Assembly (NCBI RefSeq): GCF_000439085.1
Contig: NZ_AUUA01000017.1
Coordinates: 1-64,000 of the forward strand
Length of the DNA stretch: 64,000 nucleotides
Direction of reading: 5' to 3'
Source of the DNA: Leminorella grimontii ATCC 33999 = DSM 5078
GTDB lineage: Bacteria; Pseudomonadota; Gammaproteobacteria; Enterobacterales; Enterobacteriaceae
The notes beneath the pieces were generated by a model. That model was not told the DNA's origin and did not search any database. It was given only the letters and a program-made list of their open reading frames with translations. Made by a program: the position numbers and the translations under genes. Shown piece by piece: positions 25,508-37,384 of this stretch; positions within the stretch are counted from its first letter, which is position 1; each line of letters starts with the position of its first letter.

Positions 25508-26383
25508 ATGCGCTCTAATCTTCCTCTTAATGCGCTGCGCGCCTTTGAGGCGTCCGCCCGGCATTTGAGCTTTACGCGGGCCGCGCTGGAGCTTTACGTC
25601 ACGCAGGCAGCCGTTAGCCAGCAGGTGCGAATGCTGGAGGACCGCCTCGGTATGACGCTCTTCAAGCGGTTGCCGAGAGGTCTGGAAATGACCGATGAGG
25701 CGCAGGCGCTGTTCGCCGTGCTGACCGACGTCTTCGGCCAGATTGACGCCGTCTTCAGGAAGTTTGAGGGCGGAGGGTATCGTGAAGTGCTCTCCGTGGC
25801 GGCGGTAGGCACCTTCGCCGTTGGCTGGCTTTTTCCCCGTATCGAAAAATTCAGGCAGGAGCACCCGTTTGTTGAGCTTAGGCTGCGCACCAACAATAAC
25901 GTCGTCAATCTCGCTGCGGAAGGGCTGGACTTCGCCATCCGCTTTGGCGCCGGGACGTGGCCGTCAACCCATAACCAAATGCTGTTGAATGCGCCGCTGA
26001 GCGCGCTCTGTACGCCGGAAACGGCAGAGCGGCTCAGTTGCCCCGCCGATCTCCTTAAGGAGAATTTACTGCGATCCTATCGCGTTGAGGAGTGGGACAG
26101 CTGGTTTGCCGCCGCGGGCGTGGTAGCGGAAAGGGTTAACGGCCTGGTCTTTGACTCATCGCGCCTGATGGTTGAAACCGCCATTCATACCGGCGGTGTG
26201 GCGCTGGCGCCGCCCAGGATGTTTGCCCGCGAGCTGGAAACGGCGCAGATCGTTCGCCCGTTTGACGTAGAGATAGACGTGGGGAGCTACTGGTTAACGC
26301 ACCTGAAATCGAAGCCGATGACGCCCGCCATGGAGATATTTCGCGACTGGATAAAGAAGGAAGTTGCTGCGTCGCATCAGTAA
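25508..26383 (+). CDS. AmpR-like LysR-family regulator of the beta-lactamase, 291 aa
   Basis: The N-terminal helix-turn-helix region reads LNALRAFEASARHLSFTRAA...VTQAAVSQQVRMLE, as in AmpR. The effector domain keeps AmpR landmarks: VAAVGTFAVGWLFP, a TNNNVVNLAAEGLDFAIRFG stretch, LRSYRVEEWDSW, VFDSSRLMVETA and DVGSYWLT. AmpR proteins bind muropeptides from damaged cell wall and switch the divergent bla gene from repression to activation. Class A enzymes controlled this way are known in Proteus vulgaris, Citrobacter koseri and C. sedlakii. Induction here is inferred from this arrangement. Confidence 0.9.
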   Translation: MRSNLPLNALRAFEASARHLSFTRAALELYVTQAAVSQQVRMLEDRLGMTLFKRLPRGLEMTDEAQALFAVLTDVFGQIDAVFRKFEGGGYREVLSVAAVGTFAVGWLFPRIEKFRQEHPFVELRLRTNNNVVNLAAEGLDFAIRFGAGTWPSTHNQMLLNAPLSALCTPETAERLSCPADLLKENLLRSYRVEEWDSWFAAAGVVAERVNGLVFDSSRLMVETAIHTGGVALAPPRMFARELETAQIVRPFDVEIDVGSYWLTHLKSKPMTPAMEIFRDWIKKEVAASHQ

Positions 26384-26428
26384 AAAGCGCCCGCGTCGCG
26401 GGCGCTGTCATCGATGGCGAAAAGCCCG

Positions 26429-27460
26429 TTAGGGTTTTACTACGTCAGTCACCCAGCTGTACAGCTGCCAGGTGCCGCCGGCGCTGATGGCTCTGCATGC
26501 GCCGGTGTCGTAAGACTGGCTTTTCTGGAATTTCTCGCCGTCCCATACCCATTCATCGTGCGACCAGCAGTCGCCAACGCCGCGCCCCTTCTGGCTAGAC
26601 ATCAGCACGCCGTTTCCATAGAACGTGATGTCGGTATTAATCAGCGTTGGCGTCGTTTTCAGCTCGCTGTCGACAAGCCAGTAGGCGTTGCCGTAGTTAT
26701 AGGCCGCCATCCAGCACGCGCCTTTGATAAGCGAGTGCTCCTTATCTAACGCAATGATTCGCAGGTTTTCTTTGCTGGAAGCTTCGTCTTTGTTCGATGA
26801 GAAGCAGGAGTCTTCGTCGAGCAGGGTCTTGCTCAGCGTGGGCCACAGAGCTGCCAGCCTGTCCTGCGGGAACGGCTTTTCTTCGCTTTCGACGTAAACA
26901 GGCGCCGCAACGATTTTGGGCGGCGTAACGGCGGGCAGAACGCCGCTTTCGTCCTTATTGCCTTTTTTGATGAGCGCGCCAACGGTGCCCAGCCGCCCCT
27001 GATATTCGTCCATCTTCAATAACACGGCGTTAACGCCGCTGCTGGAAAGTTCTCGCGCCTTTGAGCCTTGATAAAACACGATGCGATAAGACTGGATCAA
27101 CGCCTCAATGAGCTCAGGGACCTGTTTGGGCGTCAGAAGCCACTCGCCTTCTTTCCCTGGCGTAAGCGTAAATTTGGGCTTGTTGTAGATAACCATCGTG
27201 ACGCTTTCGGCGCTCGCCGGCTGTTCGTCAAAGGTGCCGAAGGTGACGACGGCGCTCACCTCTTTTCCAGCGCCTGCTTCGCGCGTCAGCAGAACGGACA
27301 CTTCGCCTTCTTCAACGCCGTACCCTGCCGCGCGGCAGGTGCGGGTATTGTCACAGGTCATTTCCCAGTCTTTATAGCTAAACGACATCCCTTCGGGTTG
27401 AGCTGCGAAGATAAAGGGGGTGAAAAGCAAAGTTAGCGTCAGTGCCAATAGGGTACGCAT
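26429..27460 (-). CDS. DUF1176-family periplasmic protein, 343 aa
   Basis: A cleavable signal (MRTLLALTLTLLFTPFIFAAQ) leads a protein with SFSYKDWEMTCDNTRTCRAAGY near the start, a recurrent DUF1176 pattern. Paired cysteines (CDNTRTC, CW, DCWSHDEWVWDG, TGACRAI) suggest disulfides. Function is unknown. ATG 27460 has GGAG 6 nt upstream. It ends 31 nt after dsbD starts its own terminal region, so it may be read through from cutA-dsbD; a link to disulfide chemistry is only a guess. Confidence 0.8.
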   Translation of the reverse strand: MRTLLALTLTLLFTPFIFAAQPEGMSFSYKDWEMTCDNTRTCRAAGYGVEEGEVSVLLTREAGAGKEVSAVVTFGTFDEQPASAESVTMVIYNKPKFTLTPGKEGEWLLTPKQVPELIEALIQSYRIVFYQGSKARELSSSGVNAVLLKMDEYQGRLGTVGALIKKGNKDESGVLPAVTPPKIVAAPVYVESEEKPFPQDRLAALWPTLSKTLLDEDSCFSSNKDEASSKENLRIIALDKEHSLIKGACWMAAYNYGNAYWLVDSELKTTPTLINTDITFYGNGVLMSSQKGRGVGDCWSHDEWVWDGEKFQKSQSYDTGACRAISAGGTWQLYSWVTDVVKP

Positions 27461-27491
27461 GATTATCTCCATATATAAGCGTTTATCGCCC

Positions 27492-29234
27492 CTAAGGGGC
27501 GATGCCGTAGTGTTTCAGATGTTCCTTGAATTCCTGCGCGTCCATAAAGCCGGTAACGCGCGCATCGACGATCTCTTTACCCTGCGCGTCGAAAAACAGA
27601 ATACTGGGCAGCCCGAGCACGTTAAGCTGCTTTAACAGCTGCGCGTGGCGGTCTTCATTGGCGGTGACGTCCGCCTTAAGCAGCATCGCACGGGAAAGCG
27701 CTTGAACCACGTCGGGGTGGCTAAGGGTCTTTTTGTCCAGCTCTTTGCAGGTTACGCACCAGTCGGCATAGAGGTCAAGCATGACCGGCCTGCCGTTGGC
27801 CTGCACAAGCGCCTGCTGTAGCTCGTCAACGTCGGAAACGTAGGCATAGCCGCTTTGTGAAGGAGCCACTGAAGCCGTCGGCGCGCCGAAGGCCCAGTCT
27901 TGCAGGGGGCGGGCGCAAATAAACGCCGCCGCCAGCAGGATAATCTGTAAGACCCGCGCCCAGGCGGCATTAGCTTTAAGGCTTGTGATAAACGCCCAGG
28001 CGAAGAAGGCGACGCCGAGCGCGCTCCACATGCGAAGCCCCCAAACGTCGCCGACGACGCGCTCGAGCAGGAACACCGGCAGGGCTAGGATAACAAAGCC
28101 AAAGGCGACCTTAACGCTCTCCATCCACGGCCCGCTCTTGGGCAACAGCTGGTTGCCGAAGGTAGCGACCAGAATAAGGGGCAGGCCCATCCCCAAGGCA
28201 TACAGGTACAGCGTACCGCCGCCGACCAGCAGGTCGCCGCTTTGGGCGATGTACAGCAGAATGGCCGTCAGCGGCGCGGTAGTGCAGGGCGAGCTGATAA
28301 GGCCCGCCAGCGCGCCCATCACGAAGACGCCGAAGGTTGAGCCTGACTTCTGGCCGTTGCTCCACTCGGTAAGCCGGGTTTGAACGGAGGAGGGCATCTG
28401 TAGCGTAAAGACGCCGAACATCGACAGCGCCAGCAAAATAAACAGCGCGGAAAGGCCAATTAGCACCGCCGGGTGCTGGAAGTAGGCCTGAAACTGCATG
28501 CCGGCGGCGGCAACCACGATGCCGAGCGCGGTATAGGTGACCGCCATGCCCTGAACGTAAACGAAGGCCAGAAAGAACGCGCGCTTAAGGCTCATGCGCT
28601 GCTTGCCGCCGAGGATCAGGCTGGAAATCAGCGGATACATGGGCAACACGCAGGGCGTCGCTGCGGCGACGATGCCGATAAGCAGCGCCCACAGCGGGGA
28701 GAACGGCAGTTCCTGCGTCTGGCTTTGCGGCGCACCGGTCGGCAGGTTAGCCTGAGCGGCGCTTGGCGCGGCCCGTTGCCCGCCTTCGGTCAGCGCGCTG
28801 AGCGGCACTTTACGGGTTTCCGGCGGATAGCAGAACCCCGCTTCGGCGCAGCCCTGATAGGTGACGGTAACGATGGCGTCGTTGCTGGACTGCGTCAGCG
28901 TCAGAGGGACTTCCAGCGCTTTGGTGTACACCAGCGTGTCGCCGTAAAAGTTATCGTGATGGGTTTGCGCCTGCGGCAGGGTGAACGGCGCCAGTTCGGC
29001 GCCCGTGGGCTCAATCTTTATCTGATGCTGGTAAAGGTAGTAGCCGGGAGCGATGTCCCACTTGAGCGTTAATTTCTGGCCGCTTTGCTGGAAATCAAAG
29101 GCGAACGCGCTGTCGACGCTGAGAAACTTGTTCTTACCGGACAGGCCGTCAAACGGAGAGGCCTGTACGCTAAAAGTGCTGAAAACAAACGCCAGCCAGA
29201 AGAGTGCAATCAGTTTAGAGAGCCGTTTAGCCAT
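27492..29234 (-). CDS. dsbD: Thiol:disulfide interchange protein DsbD, 580 aa
   Basis: DsbD passes electrons from cytoplasmic thioredoxin through the membrane to periplasmic DsbC and DsbG. A signal peptide is followed by the immunoglobulin-like N domain with its cysteine pair ([11 protein letters not shown]). The transmembrane domain keeps its two redox cysteines in [13 protein letters not shown] and [11 protein letters not shown]. The C-terminal thioredoxin-like domain carries CVTC in [15 protein letters not shown]. Length matches the enterobacterial family. The start lies within the end of cutA, overlapping by 25 nt. Confidence 0.97.
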   Translation of the reverse strand: MAKRLSKLIALFWLAFVFSTFSVQASPFDGLSGKNKFLSVDSAFAFDFQQSGQKLTLKWDIAPGYYLYQHQIKIEPTGAELAPFTLPQAQTHHDNFYGDTLVYTKALEVPLTLTQSSNDAIVTVTYQGCAEAGFCYPPETRKVPLSALTEGGQRAAPSAAQANLPTGAPQSQTQELPFSPLWALLIGIVAAATPCVLPMYPLISSLILGGKQRMSLKRAFFLAFVYVQGMAVTYTALGIVVAAAGMQFQAYFQHPAVLIGLSALFILLALSMFGVFTLQMPSSVQTRLTEWSNGQKSGSTFGVFVMGALAGLISSPCTTAPLTAILLYIAQSGDLLVGGGTLYLYALGMGLPLILVATFGNQLLPKSGPWMESVKVAFGFVILALPVFLLERVVGDVWGLRMWSALGVAFFAWAFITSLKANAAWARVLQIILLAAAFICARPLQDWAFGAPTASVAPSQSGYAYVSDVDELQQALVQANGRPVMLDLYADWCVTCKELDKKTLSHPDVVQALSRAMLLKADVTANEDRHAQLLKQLNVLGLPSILFFDAQGKEIVDARVTGFMDAQEFKEHLKHYGIAP

Positions 29235-29554
29235 GATAAATAGTCTTTATTGCCGCCGCTGACGTCGATAGCCAGCAGCTCCGGTGTTTCGTAAGAGTGA
29301 TTCTGTTTCAGCATGTCCATCAGCGCCTCCTGATGCTGCCGGTTGGTTTTTAGCAGCATCTGCACTTCGTATTCCTGCGCAAGCTTTCCCTGCCAGTGGT
29401 AGAGGGAGGTTGCGCCGGGCAGCAGCGTGACGCAGGCGGCGAGCTTTGCGTTCAGCGCTTTAGCCGCCAGCTCTTGCGCGCTGGCCTCATCGGGCGCGGT
29501 ACAGAGGACGAGAACCGCACGGGCGGAAGGTGCTTCAGAACCATCTGATTTCAT
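29210..29554 (-). CDS. cutA: Divalent-cation tolerance protein CutA, 114 aa
   Basis: CutA is a small trimeric protein of the PII-like fold, linked to copper tolerance. Landmarks are [49 protein letters not shown] and [25 protein letters not shown] take ATG 29554 ([14 protein letters not shown]), which follows a GAGG sequence; an upstream in-frame extension to 29602 is unsupported. It is the first gene of the cutA-dsbD pair, as in E. coli. Confidence 0.95.
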   Translation of the reverse strand: MKSDGSEAPSARAVLVLCTAPDEASAQELAAKALNAKLAACVTLLPGATSLYHWQGKLAQEYEVQMLLKTNRQHQEALMDMLKQNHSYETPELLAIDVSGGNKDYLSWLNGSLN

Positions 29555-29706
29555 TATGTTTGCCTCGAGAGTGGGGGGAAACACATGACGCATGCGAAAC
29601 ACTATACCGGCAGAACGGGGGATTGTCAGTAAACGTAGGGAGAGAGTGGAAAGAAAACTGGGGGCGCATATAGCGCCCCCAGTGGGTTCCCAGAGACTTT
29701 TATTGA

Positions 29707-31008
29707 TTACAGCACCATATTACCCACGATGAAGCCAAACAGTACCGACAGGCCGATGGCCACTACGCCGGGGATCAGGAAGGAGTGGTTGAACACGAAC
29801 TTCCCGATGCGGGTTGAGCCGGTGTCGTCCATCTGTACGGCGGCCAGCAGGGTGGGGTAGGTTGGCAGCACGAACAGCGCCGATACCGCAGCGAAGGACG
29901 CTACAACGCCAACCGGTGATACGCCCAGTGCCAGCGCGGCGGGCAGCAGGGCTTTCGCCGTCGCGGCCTGAGAGTACAGGAGCGTTGCGGCGAAGAACAG
30001 AATGATAGCCAGCATCCAGGCGTGCTCTTGCAGCAGGCCGCCAGAGAACTCTTTGATCTCGTTGATGTGAGCCTGTACGAAAGTATCGCCTAACCACGCA
30101 ACGCCCAGTACGCAGACGCAGGCGCTCATACCGGATTTGAACGTCGCGGCGTTCAGGATCTGGTTAGTGTCGATTTTACAGAAGATGCAGATAGCGGTAG
30201 CGATGGTCAGCATGAACGTCACGATAGCGTGGTCGCGACCAAGGAGCGGATCCTTAATCAACCCAACGGTGCTGCTGATGGCGGTGGCGTAGCCCATAAC
30301 GGCGACGATGCCGATTAAGAACAGCACGACCGACAGCTTGGCGCCCGGTTTAATGACGATGTCGGCAACCTTGGCGTCGCTGACCAGGCCCTTGGCGAGG
30401 CGATCTTTGTACACCGGATCGTCCTTCAGCTCGCTGCCGAGGAAGTTGCTGACGATGGCGGTCAGCATCACGGCCACAAAGGTGGTTGGGATACAAATGC
30501 CCAGCAGGGTGAGGTAGCTAACGCCCACCGGCTCCAGAATGCCCGCGGTGAAGACTACGGCGGCGGAAATTGGAGACGCCGTAATCGCGATTTGCGACGC
30601 CACAACGGCGATAGACAGCGGACGAGAAGGACGAATGCCCTGACCCTTGGCCACTTCGGCGATAACCGGCATGGTGGAGAATGCGGTGTGGCCGGTACCC
30701 GCGAACAGCGTCATGACGTAGGTGACGACCGGGGCTAAGAACGTAATGTATTTGGGGTGTTTGCGCAGCAGCTTGGCCGCCAGGCTAACCAGATAGTCCA
30801 TACCGCCGGCCACCTGCATGGCGGCAATCGCTGCGATAACGGACATGATGATTTGAATAACGTCGAAAGGAATGTTGCCGGGTTTGATTTGACAAAACAG
30901 CGTCAGCACCAGCACGCCAAGGCCACCTGCGTAGCCTATCGCAATACCACCCAAGCGGGAGCCCAGATATATCGCGAGCAGAACGATCACAAATTGCACT
31001 GCTAACAT
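29707..31008 (-). CDS. dcuA: Anaerobic C4-dicarboxylate transporter DcuA, 433 aa
   Basis: DcuA exchanges aspartate, fumarate and succinate across the inner membrane. The start at ATG 31008 ([20 protein letters not shown]) has AAGGAAA upstream and gives 433 residues, identical in length to E. coli DcuA. The protein is almost wholly hydrophobic with about ten or more membrane spans, including [20 protein letters not shown], a family landmark. It lies downstream of aspA, whose product makes fumarate from aspartate. Confidence 0.97.
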   Translation of the reverse strand: MLAVQFVIVLLAIYLGSRLGGIAIGYAGGLGVLVLTLFCQIKPGNIPFDVIQIIMSVIAAIAAMQVAGGMDYLVSLAAKLLRKHPKYITFLAPVVTYVMTLFAGTGHTAFSTMPVIAEVAKGQGIRPSRPLSIAVVASQIAITASPISAAVVFTAGILEPVGVSYLTLLGICIPTTFVAVMLTAIVSNFLGSELKDDPVYKDRLAKGLVSDAKVADIVIKPGAKLSVVLFLIGIVAVMGYATAISSTVGLIKDPLLGRDHAIVTFMLTIATAICIFCKIDTNQILNAATFKSGMSACVCVLGVAWLGDTFVQAHINEIKEFSGGLLQEHAWMLAIILFFAATLLYSQAATAKALLPAALALGVSPVGVVASFAAVSALFVLPTYPTLLAAVQMDDTGSTRIGKFVFNHSFLIPGVVAIGLSVLFGFIVGNMVL

Positions 31009-31087
31009 ATTATTATTTCCTTGATTTAAGCGTGTTAAAAAAATGGGATAACACAAAATAAAGGGCTGACAGAAGCCAGCGGATAGT

Positions 31088-31124
31088 AAAAAGGCATGTT
31101 TTCAGTGCGATAACATGCCTTTTG
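31088..31124 (-). terminator. Terminator or attenuator between aspA and dcuA
   Basis: AAAAGGCATGTT and AACATGCCTTTT are perfect 12-bp arms. On the minus strand the stem is followed by a T-run (TTTTTACT). It would end most aspA transcripts while letting some read through to dcuA. Confidence 0.8.
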
Positions 31125-31256
31125 TCTCCTATACCCGTGGTTGTTAACGTTGTCGCGTTTTTTGCCGTTTCGGCCGCCCAGGTCAAGCCTGGGCTTTACA
31201 CCGTTGCCGCAGGCGGCAACTCAACATCTACAGGTTTGGTCTTATAGACCTTATGA

Positions 31257-32681
31257 CTAGTCGTCGTAGCGCTTAGCCTTGTACTCAGGGTGCATCAGGT
31301 TCTTCACGGAGAAGATGTCGTCCAGCTGGGCTTCAGTCAGCAGGCCGCGCTCCAGAACAACTTCGCGCACGCTCTTACCGGTTTCGGCACAAATCTTACC
31401 GACGATGTCACCGTTGTGGTGGCCAATGAACGGGTTCAGATAGGTAACGATACCGATTGAGTTGAAGACAAACGCTTCACAGACTTCTTTGTTAGCGGTA
31501 ATGCCGTCAACGCACTTCTCAACCAGGTTATGGCAGGCGTTAGACAGGATGCTGATAGACTCGAACATGGCTTGGCCGATAACGGGTTCCATTACGTTCA
31601 ACTGCAGCTGGCCGGCTTCCGCCGCCATGGTGACGCAGGTGTCGTTACCGATGACTTTGAAGCAAACCTGGTTAACGACTTCAGGAACAACCGGGTTAAC
31701 TTTAGCCGGCATGATGGAAGAACCGGCCTGCAGTTCAGGCAGGTTGATTTCGTTTAAGCCAGCGCGCGGGCCGGAGGACAGCAAACGAAGGTCGTTACAG
31801 ATCTTGGACATCTTAACGGCCAGGCGCTTGAGCGCGCCGTGAACCATAACGTAAGCGCCGCAGTCAGAGGTCGCTTCGATCAGGTCTTCAGCCAGAACGC
31901 AGGCAAAGCCGGTGACTTCAGCCAGTTTTTTCACTGCCAGAGGAGAGTACTCTTTCGGCGTGTTCAGGCCGGTACCGATAGCGGTAGCGCCAAGGTTAAC
32001 TTCCAGCAGCAGCTCAGCGGTGCGGTGGATGTTCTTCACTTCTTCTTTCAGCAGTACGCTAAACGCGTGGAATTCTTGACCCAGAGTCATCGGAACGGCG
32101 TCTTGCAGCTGAGTACGGCCCATTTTCAGGACTTCTTTAAACTCTTCCGCTTTGCGGTCGAAACCGGCGCGCAGCACTTCGATGGAGTCAACCAGCTTCA
32201 TCAGAGAAGCGTAAACGGCGATGCGGAAACCGGTCGGGTAGGCGTCGTTGGTTGACTGGCACTTGTTGACGTGGTCGTTCGGGTTCAGGTATTGATATTC
32301 GCCTTTTTGGTGGCCCATCAGCTCCAGGCCGATGTTGGCGATAACTTCGTTGGTGTTCATGTTGACGGATGTACCGGCACCGCCTTGGTAAACGTCAACC
32401 GGGAACTGATCCATGCACTTGCCGTTTTTCAGAACTTCATCACAGGCTTGAATGATTGTGTCAGCGATTGCGCGAGGAATCGTTTTTAACTCCTTGTTCG
32501 CCATTGCCGCTGCTTTTTTCACCATTACCATGCCGCGAACAAACTCAGGAACGTCGCTGATTTTGCTGTTGCTGATATAAAAGTTTTCGATAGCACGCAG
32601 AGTGTGAACGCCGTAGTATGCTTCGGCAGGAACTTCGCGTGTGCCTAACAGGTCTTCTTCAATACGGATATTATTTGACAT
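31257..32681 (-). CDS. aspA: Aspartate ammonia-lyase AspA, 474 aa
   Basis: AspA converts L-aspartate to fumarate and ammonia. The fumarase/aspartase superfamily signature [11 protein letters not shown] is present, with TSTND-region [14 protein letters not shown] and [13 protein letters not shown] [12 protein letters not shown]. The start is taken at ATG 32681 ([18 protein letters not shown]), as in E. coli; the frame extends upstream without support. It ends AKRYDD, about four residues shorter than the E. coli enzyme. A CRP-like site lies upstream at 32852. Confidence 0.97.
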   Translation of the reverse strand: MSNNIRIEEDLLGTREVPAEAYYGVHTLRAIENFYISNSKISDVPEFVRGMVMVKKAAAMANKELKTIPRAIADTIIQACDEVLKNGKCMDQFPVDVYQGGAGTSVNMNTNEVIANIGLELMGHQKGEYQYLNPNDHVNKCQSTNDAYPTGFRIAVYASLMKLVDSIEVLRAGFDRKAEEFKEVLKMGRTQLQDAVPMTLGQEFHAFSVLLKEEVKNIHRTAELLLEVNLGATAIGTGLNTPKEYSPLAVKKLAEVTGFACVLAEDLIEATSDCGAYVMVHGALKRLAVKMSKICNDLRLLSSGPRAGLNEINLPELQAGSSIMPAKVNPVVPEVVNQVCFKVIGNDTCVTMAAEAGQLQLNVMEPVIGQAMFESISILSNACHNLVEKCVDGITANKEVCEAFVFNSIGIVTYLNPFIGHHNGDIVGKICAETGKSVREVVLERGLLTEAQLDDIFSVKNLMHPEYKAKRYDD

Positions 32682-32726
32682 GTAAACCTTCTTTTTATAC
32701 CAAGATGAATAAACAGTGAAAAACAA

Positions 32727-33086
32727 GCTACTAAAAAGACTTCTATCACAAAAGCGTTGTAGCTTTCGATGCCGAAGATCATAAGCTCCTTTTCACCAAA
32801 AGTATGAACCTAGATCAGATAATTGACATCATAAGAAATTTAAATGGCATAAACGTGATTTAAATCACACTAAATAGGTAGTTGGTGTTTTTGTCGTCAT
32901 ATGAGAATTTTAAAGATAACGTCACTGTATGATTGCCTTTATGGCAGGATATTAAACTGGAATATCGTTTTTTAATGATGGGTTAATAAAGGGTCTATGT
33001 GATGTTAAACGTTTGCCTACTTTCGGTAGGAAATCTTTAACATAAATACATAAAACATAATGATTTTATTGCATTAAGGAGCTCTC
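32727..33086. other. aspA/fxsA divergent intergenic region
   Basis: These 360 nt are AT-rich and hold no gene. They contain a CRP-like site at 32852-32871. Both promoters must lie here. Confidence 0.6.
32852..32871. promoter_or_regulatory. CRP-like binding site upstream of aspA
   Basis: AACGTGATTTAAATCACACT fits TGTGA-N6-TCACA with a single change in the left half (CGTGA for TGTGA). aspA is CRP-activated in E. coli, which supports the call. Confidence 0.7.
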
Positions 33087-33572
33087 GTGCGTTGGTTTCC
33101 GCTTATTTTATTGTTCTTGCTGGTCTATATAGAGATTACGCTATTTATTAAAGTTTCCGATGTATTTGGCGTTGCGCTAACGTTAATACTGATTATCGCC
33201 ACCTCATGCCTGGGCGTTTCTATGGTGCGTCAGCAGGGGCTTCGTACGCTAATTCAAATGCAAACCAAGCTGGCGCAGGGGGAAAATCCTGCGGCGGAAA
33301 TGGTTAAAAGCGTTTCTTTATTTATTGCCGGCTTTCTTCTGCTTATCCCCGGCTTTTTTACCGACTTTCTCGGCCTGTTGCTGCTGCTGCCGCCGGTGCA
33401 AAAGCTGCTTACGCTGCGAATGATGCCCTATATTCACGTTTTTCGTCCGCCTTCCGGCTTTTCTGCCGGCGACGCCGGCGCAGGGTCTCAGGGCGGCTAT
33501 ACCGTAGAAGGCGAGTTTGAGCGGAAAAACGACGATAGCGATCGGCGTATTGACGACAAGAACGACAAATAG
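33087..33572 (+). CDS. fxsA: FxsA membrane protein, 161 aa
   Basis: The start is GTG 33087 behind AAGGAG. The N-terminus (MRWFPLILLFLLVYIEITLF) and the segment GENPAAEMVKSVSLFIAGFLLL closely follow E. coli FxsA, an inner-membrane protein whose overproduction relieves phage T7 exclusion by F plasmid. There are three to four membrane segments, then a Gly-rich, charged tail ending DRRIDDKNDK. The neighbours aspA and groES are as in E. coli; the yjeH gene found between them there is absent. Confidence 0.93.
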   Translation: MRWFPLILLFLLVYIEITLFIKVSDVFGVALTLILIIATSCLGVSMVRQQGLRTLIQMQTKLAQGENPAAEMVKSVSLFIAGFLLLIPGFFTDFLGLLLLLPPVQKLLTLRMMPYIHVFRPPSGFSAGDAGAGSQGGYTVEGEFERKNDDSDRRIDDKNDK

Positions 33573-33647
33573 TCTGCTATGTTTGCGCGCAATTTGCCGC
33601 TAAACCGCGATATATCGCGCAGGCGTAAATTTTTTTTCATTTTCCCC

Positions 33648-33674
33648 CTTGAAGCCTTCGGTTCTGCCCCCATT
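33648..33674 (+). promoter_or_regulatory. Heat-shock (sigma-32) promoter of groESL
   Basis: CTTGAAG at 33648-33654 and CCCCATT at 33668-33674 are separated by 13 nt. This matches the sigma-32 consensus CTTGAAA / CCCCAT, 80 nt upstream of the groES start. Confidence 0.9.
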
Positions 33675-33696
33675 ATGAAATCCACAAGGCGGATAA

Positions 33697-34047
<351 letters not shown>

Positions 34048-34069
34048 TTTAGAACGCTCTTTTTTTTGA

Positions 34070-35746
<1,677 letters not shown>

Positions 35747-35811
35747 TGTAGCGAAAGCTGCATAAATGCCGACGGCTTCTTGCATCATCGCGGGAGCCGC
35801 ATCCAAAAAAT

Positions 35812-35847
35812 AAAACGGGCAGGATAATCATCCTGCCCGTTTTTTTG
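35812..35847. terminator. Bidirectional terminator after groEL
   Basis: ACGGGCAGGAT and ATCCTGCCCGT pair perfectly around AATC, with seven T residues after and an A-run before. It can end both groEL and the converging MFS gene. Confidence 0.9.
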
Positions 35848-35868
35848 TGCTTCGATGAAAGGCTGTCG

Positions 35869-37236
35869 CTACGAAGCGCGGCTTAGGCTTAGCGCCTCAC
35901 AGTCCGTTGCGTCCCTTAAGTCCTGCAGATCGCGATCGCCGACTTCCGGCATAAGCAGCGCCGATATTAGGCCGATGCAGGAGTAAACGATAATCATGAT
36001 GACGATCGGGTACCAACTTCCCGTCATCTGACAGAAAATACCCGCCAGCAGCGGCCCTAGGCCGGTAGCAAACAGGCCGCCGATCTCTTTGGAGATAGCC
36101 ATCTGGGCAAAGCGATTCCTAGCGCCGAACATCTCCGCCATCGTAATGCCTTCAATCGCGGCCTGCCCCAGTACGGCGACGTTGTGAATTAAGATCAGAC
36201 ACAGCGTAATAGTGCCGACCGACTGCGCGCCGTCAACGACAACGGACAGCATGGGGTAAGCCAGAATGATGGAACCCAGCGTCAGTATAATGTAGGGGAT
36301 CCGTCGCCCAAACCTGTCGGATAACCAGCCGGTGAGAGGGATAGTGATGAAACCGATGATTGAGCTTAGCATCATGGCATCGGTCGGAATGGCCTTATTA
36401 AACAGCAGCGTCTGTACTAGATAGCCAGCAAGGAAGGTCTGGATAATGCCCGAGTTGCCTGCCTGACCGAAGCGTAGGCCCGTTGCAATCCAGAACGATT
36501 TCCCTCTCAGCATCTGTAGAACCGGAGTGCTTTCCTGCTTTACCGCCGACGGCGCATTTTCACCGTGAACGCCTTCAAACACCGGGCTTTCTTTCAGGTT
36601 CATACGCAGCCAGATGGCGAAACCCATGACGATAAAGCTGGCCAGGAAGGGAATGCGCCAGGCCCAGGAAACGATGTCCTCGTTGCTGAAGGCGAAAAAC
36701 ATAAATGCCCAGATAGCCGTCGCGCTCAGCGTACCGCAGTTGGTGCCCATGGCGACCAGCGACGCGATAATGCCCTTTCTGCCCTCGGGGGCATACTCGG
36801 CCAGCATGGTGCTGGCGCCGGAGATTTCTGCGCCTGCGCCCAGCCCTTGAATGATGCGAAGCACGACCAGCAGTATCGGCGCCAGAATCCCGACCTGTTG
36901 ATAGGTGGGGAGCGCCCCAATGAGCGTCGTACAAACCCCCATCAGGGCGATAGTGATAAACAGCACTTTTTTTCTTCCGACCCGGTCGCCCATCTTACCG
37001 AAGATGACTGCCCCGACGATGCGGGCGACGTAACCTGCGCCGTAGGTGCCCATTGCCAGTATTAGCGCCATTGCGCCGGACTGCTCGGGGAAAAACACCT
37101 CGTGAAAAACCAATGCGGCGCCGAGGGAATAAAGCTGAAAGTCCATAAATTCCAGCGTGGTGCCTAGCCATCCCGAGACGGAGGCCCGGATCAGGTCGGA
37201 AGCGCTTCTTTCATTTTTATTTGAAGATTGACTCAT
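35869..37236 (-). CDS. MFS metabolite:H+ symporter, shikimate/ProP-type family, 455 aa
   Basis: This is a twelve-helix major facilitator with the family motif GKMGDRVGRKKVLFITI between helices 2 and 3, the repeat GWLSDRFGRRIPYI in the second half, and RIIQGLGAGAEISGASTMLAEYAPEGRKG. This resembles the metabolite:H+ symporter group (ShiA, ProP, KgtP) that imports organic acids or sugar acids. It lies at the end of a cluster with two sugar-acid dehydrogenases and a ManD-like dehydratase, so a hexonate is a plausible substrate. It is 148 nt from the upstream dehydrogenase, with a hairpin between. Confidence 0.85.
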   Translation of the reverse strand: MSQSSNKNERSASDLIRASVSGWLGTTLEFMDFQLYSLGAALVFHEVFFPEQSGAMALILAMGTYGAGYVARIVGAVIFGKMGDRVGRKKVLFITIALMGVCTTLIGALPTYQQVGILAPILLVVLRIIQGLGAGAEISGASTMLAEYAPEGRKGIIASLVAMGTNCGTLSATAIWAFMFFAFSNEDIVSWAWRIPFLASFIVMGFAIWLRMNLKESPVFEGVHGENAPSAVKQESTPVLQMLRGKSFWIATGLRFGQAGNSGIIQTFLAGYLVQTLLFNKAIPTDAMMLSSIIGFITIPLTGWLSDRFGRRIPYIILTLGSIILAYPMLSVVVDGAQSVGTITLCLILIHNVAVLGQAAIEGITMAEMFGARNRFAQMAISKEIGGLFATGLGPLLAGIFCQMTGSWYPIVIMIIVYSCIGLISALLMPEVGDRDLQDLRDATDCEALSLSRAS

Positions 37237-37326
37237 GTTTCCACCATCACATTAGCGAATTTTAGCGTCACGAAGCCTGCTCCTTATCCGTGACGATAAA
37301 GATTGTTAAAGTTAACCGTATGATTG

Positions 37327-37359
37327 GCCTGATGAATGTGTTATTCACATCCATCAGGC
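37327..37359 (-). terminator. Intercistronic hairpin between the IdnD-like and MFS genes
   Basis: GCCTGATG / CATCAGGC and ATGTG / CACAT pair around TTATT with one mismatched position. There is no T-run, so it is more likely an mRNA-stabilising or processing hairpin than a full terminator. Confidence 0.45.
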
Positions 37360-37384
37360 TTCGTTACGAATGGCCTACTATGAA

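Noticed and set aside
24351..26383. Recent acquisition of the beta-lactamase by a transposon
   Set aside because: No inverted repeats, transposase or ISEcp1-like sequence flanks the gene, and its regulator is divergent and matched.
36565..37065. 166-codon forward frame opposite the MFS transporter
   Set aside because: It is an antisense shadow of a supported membrane protein gene.
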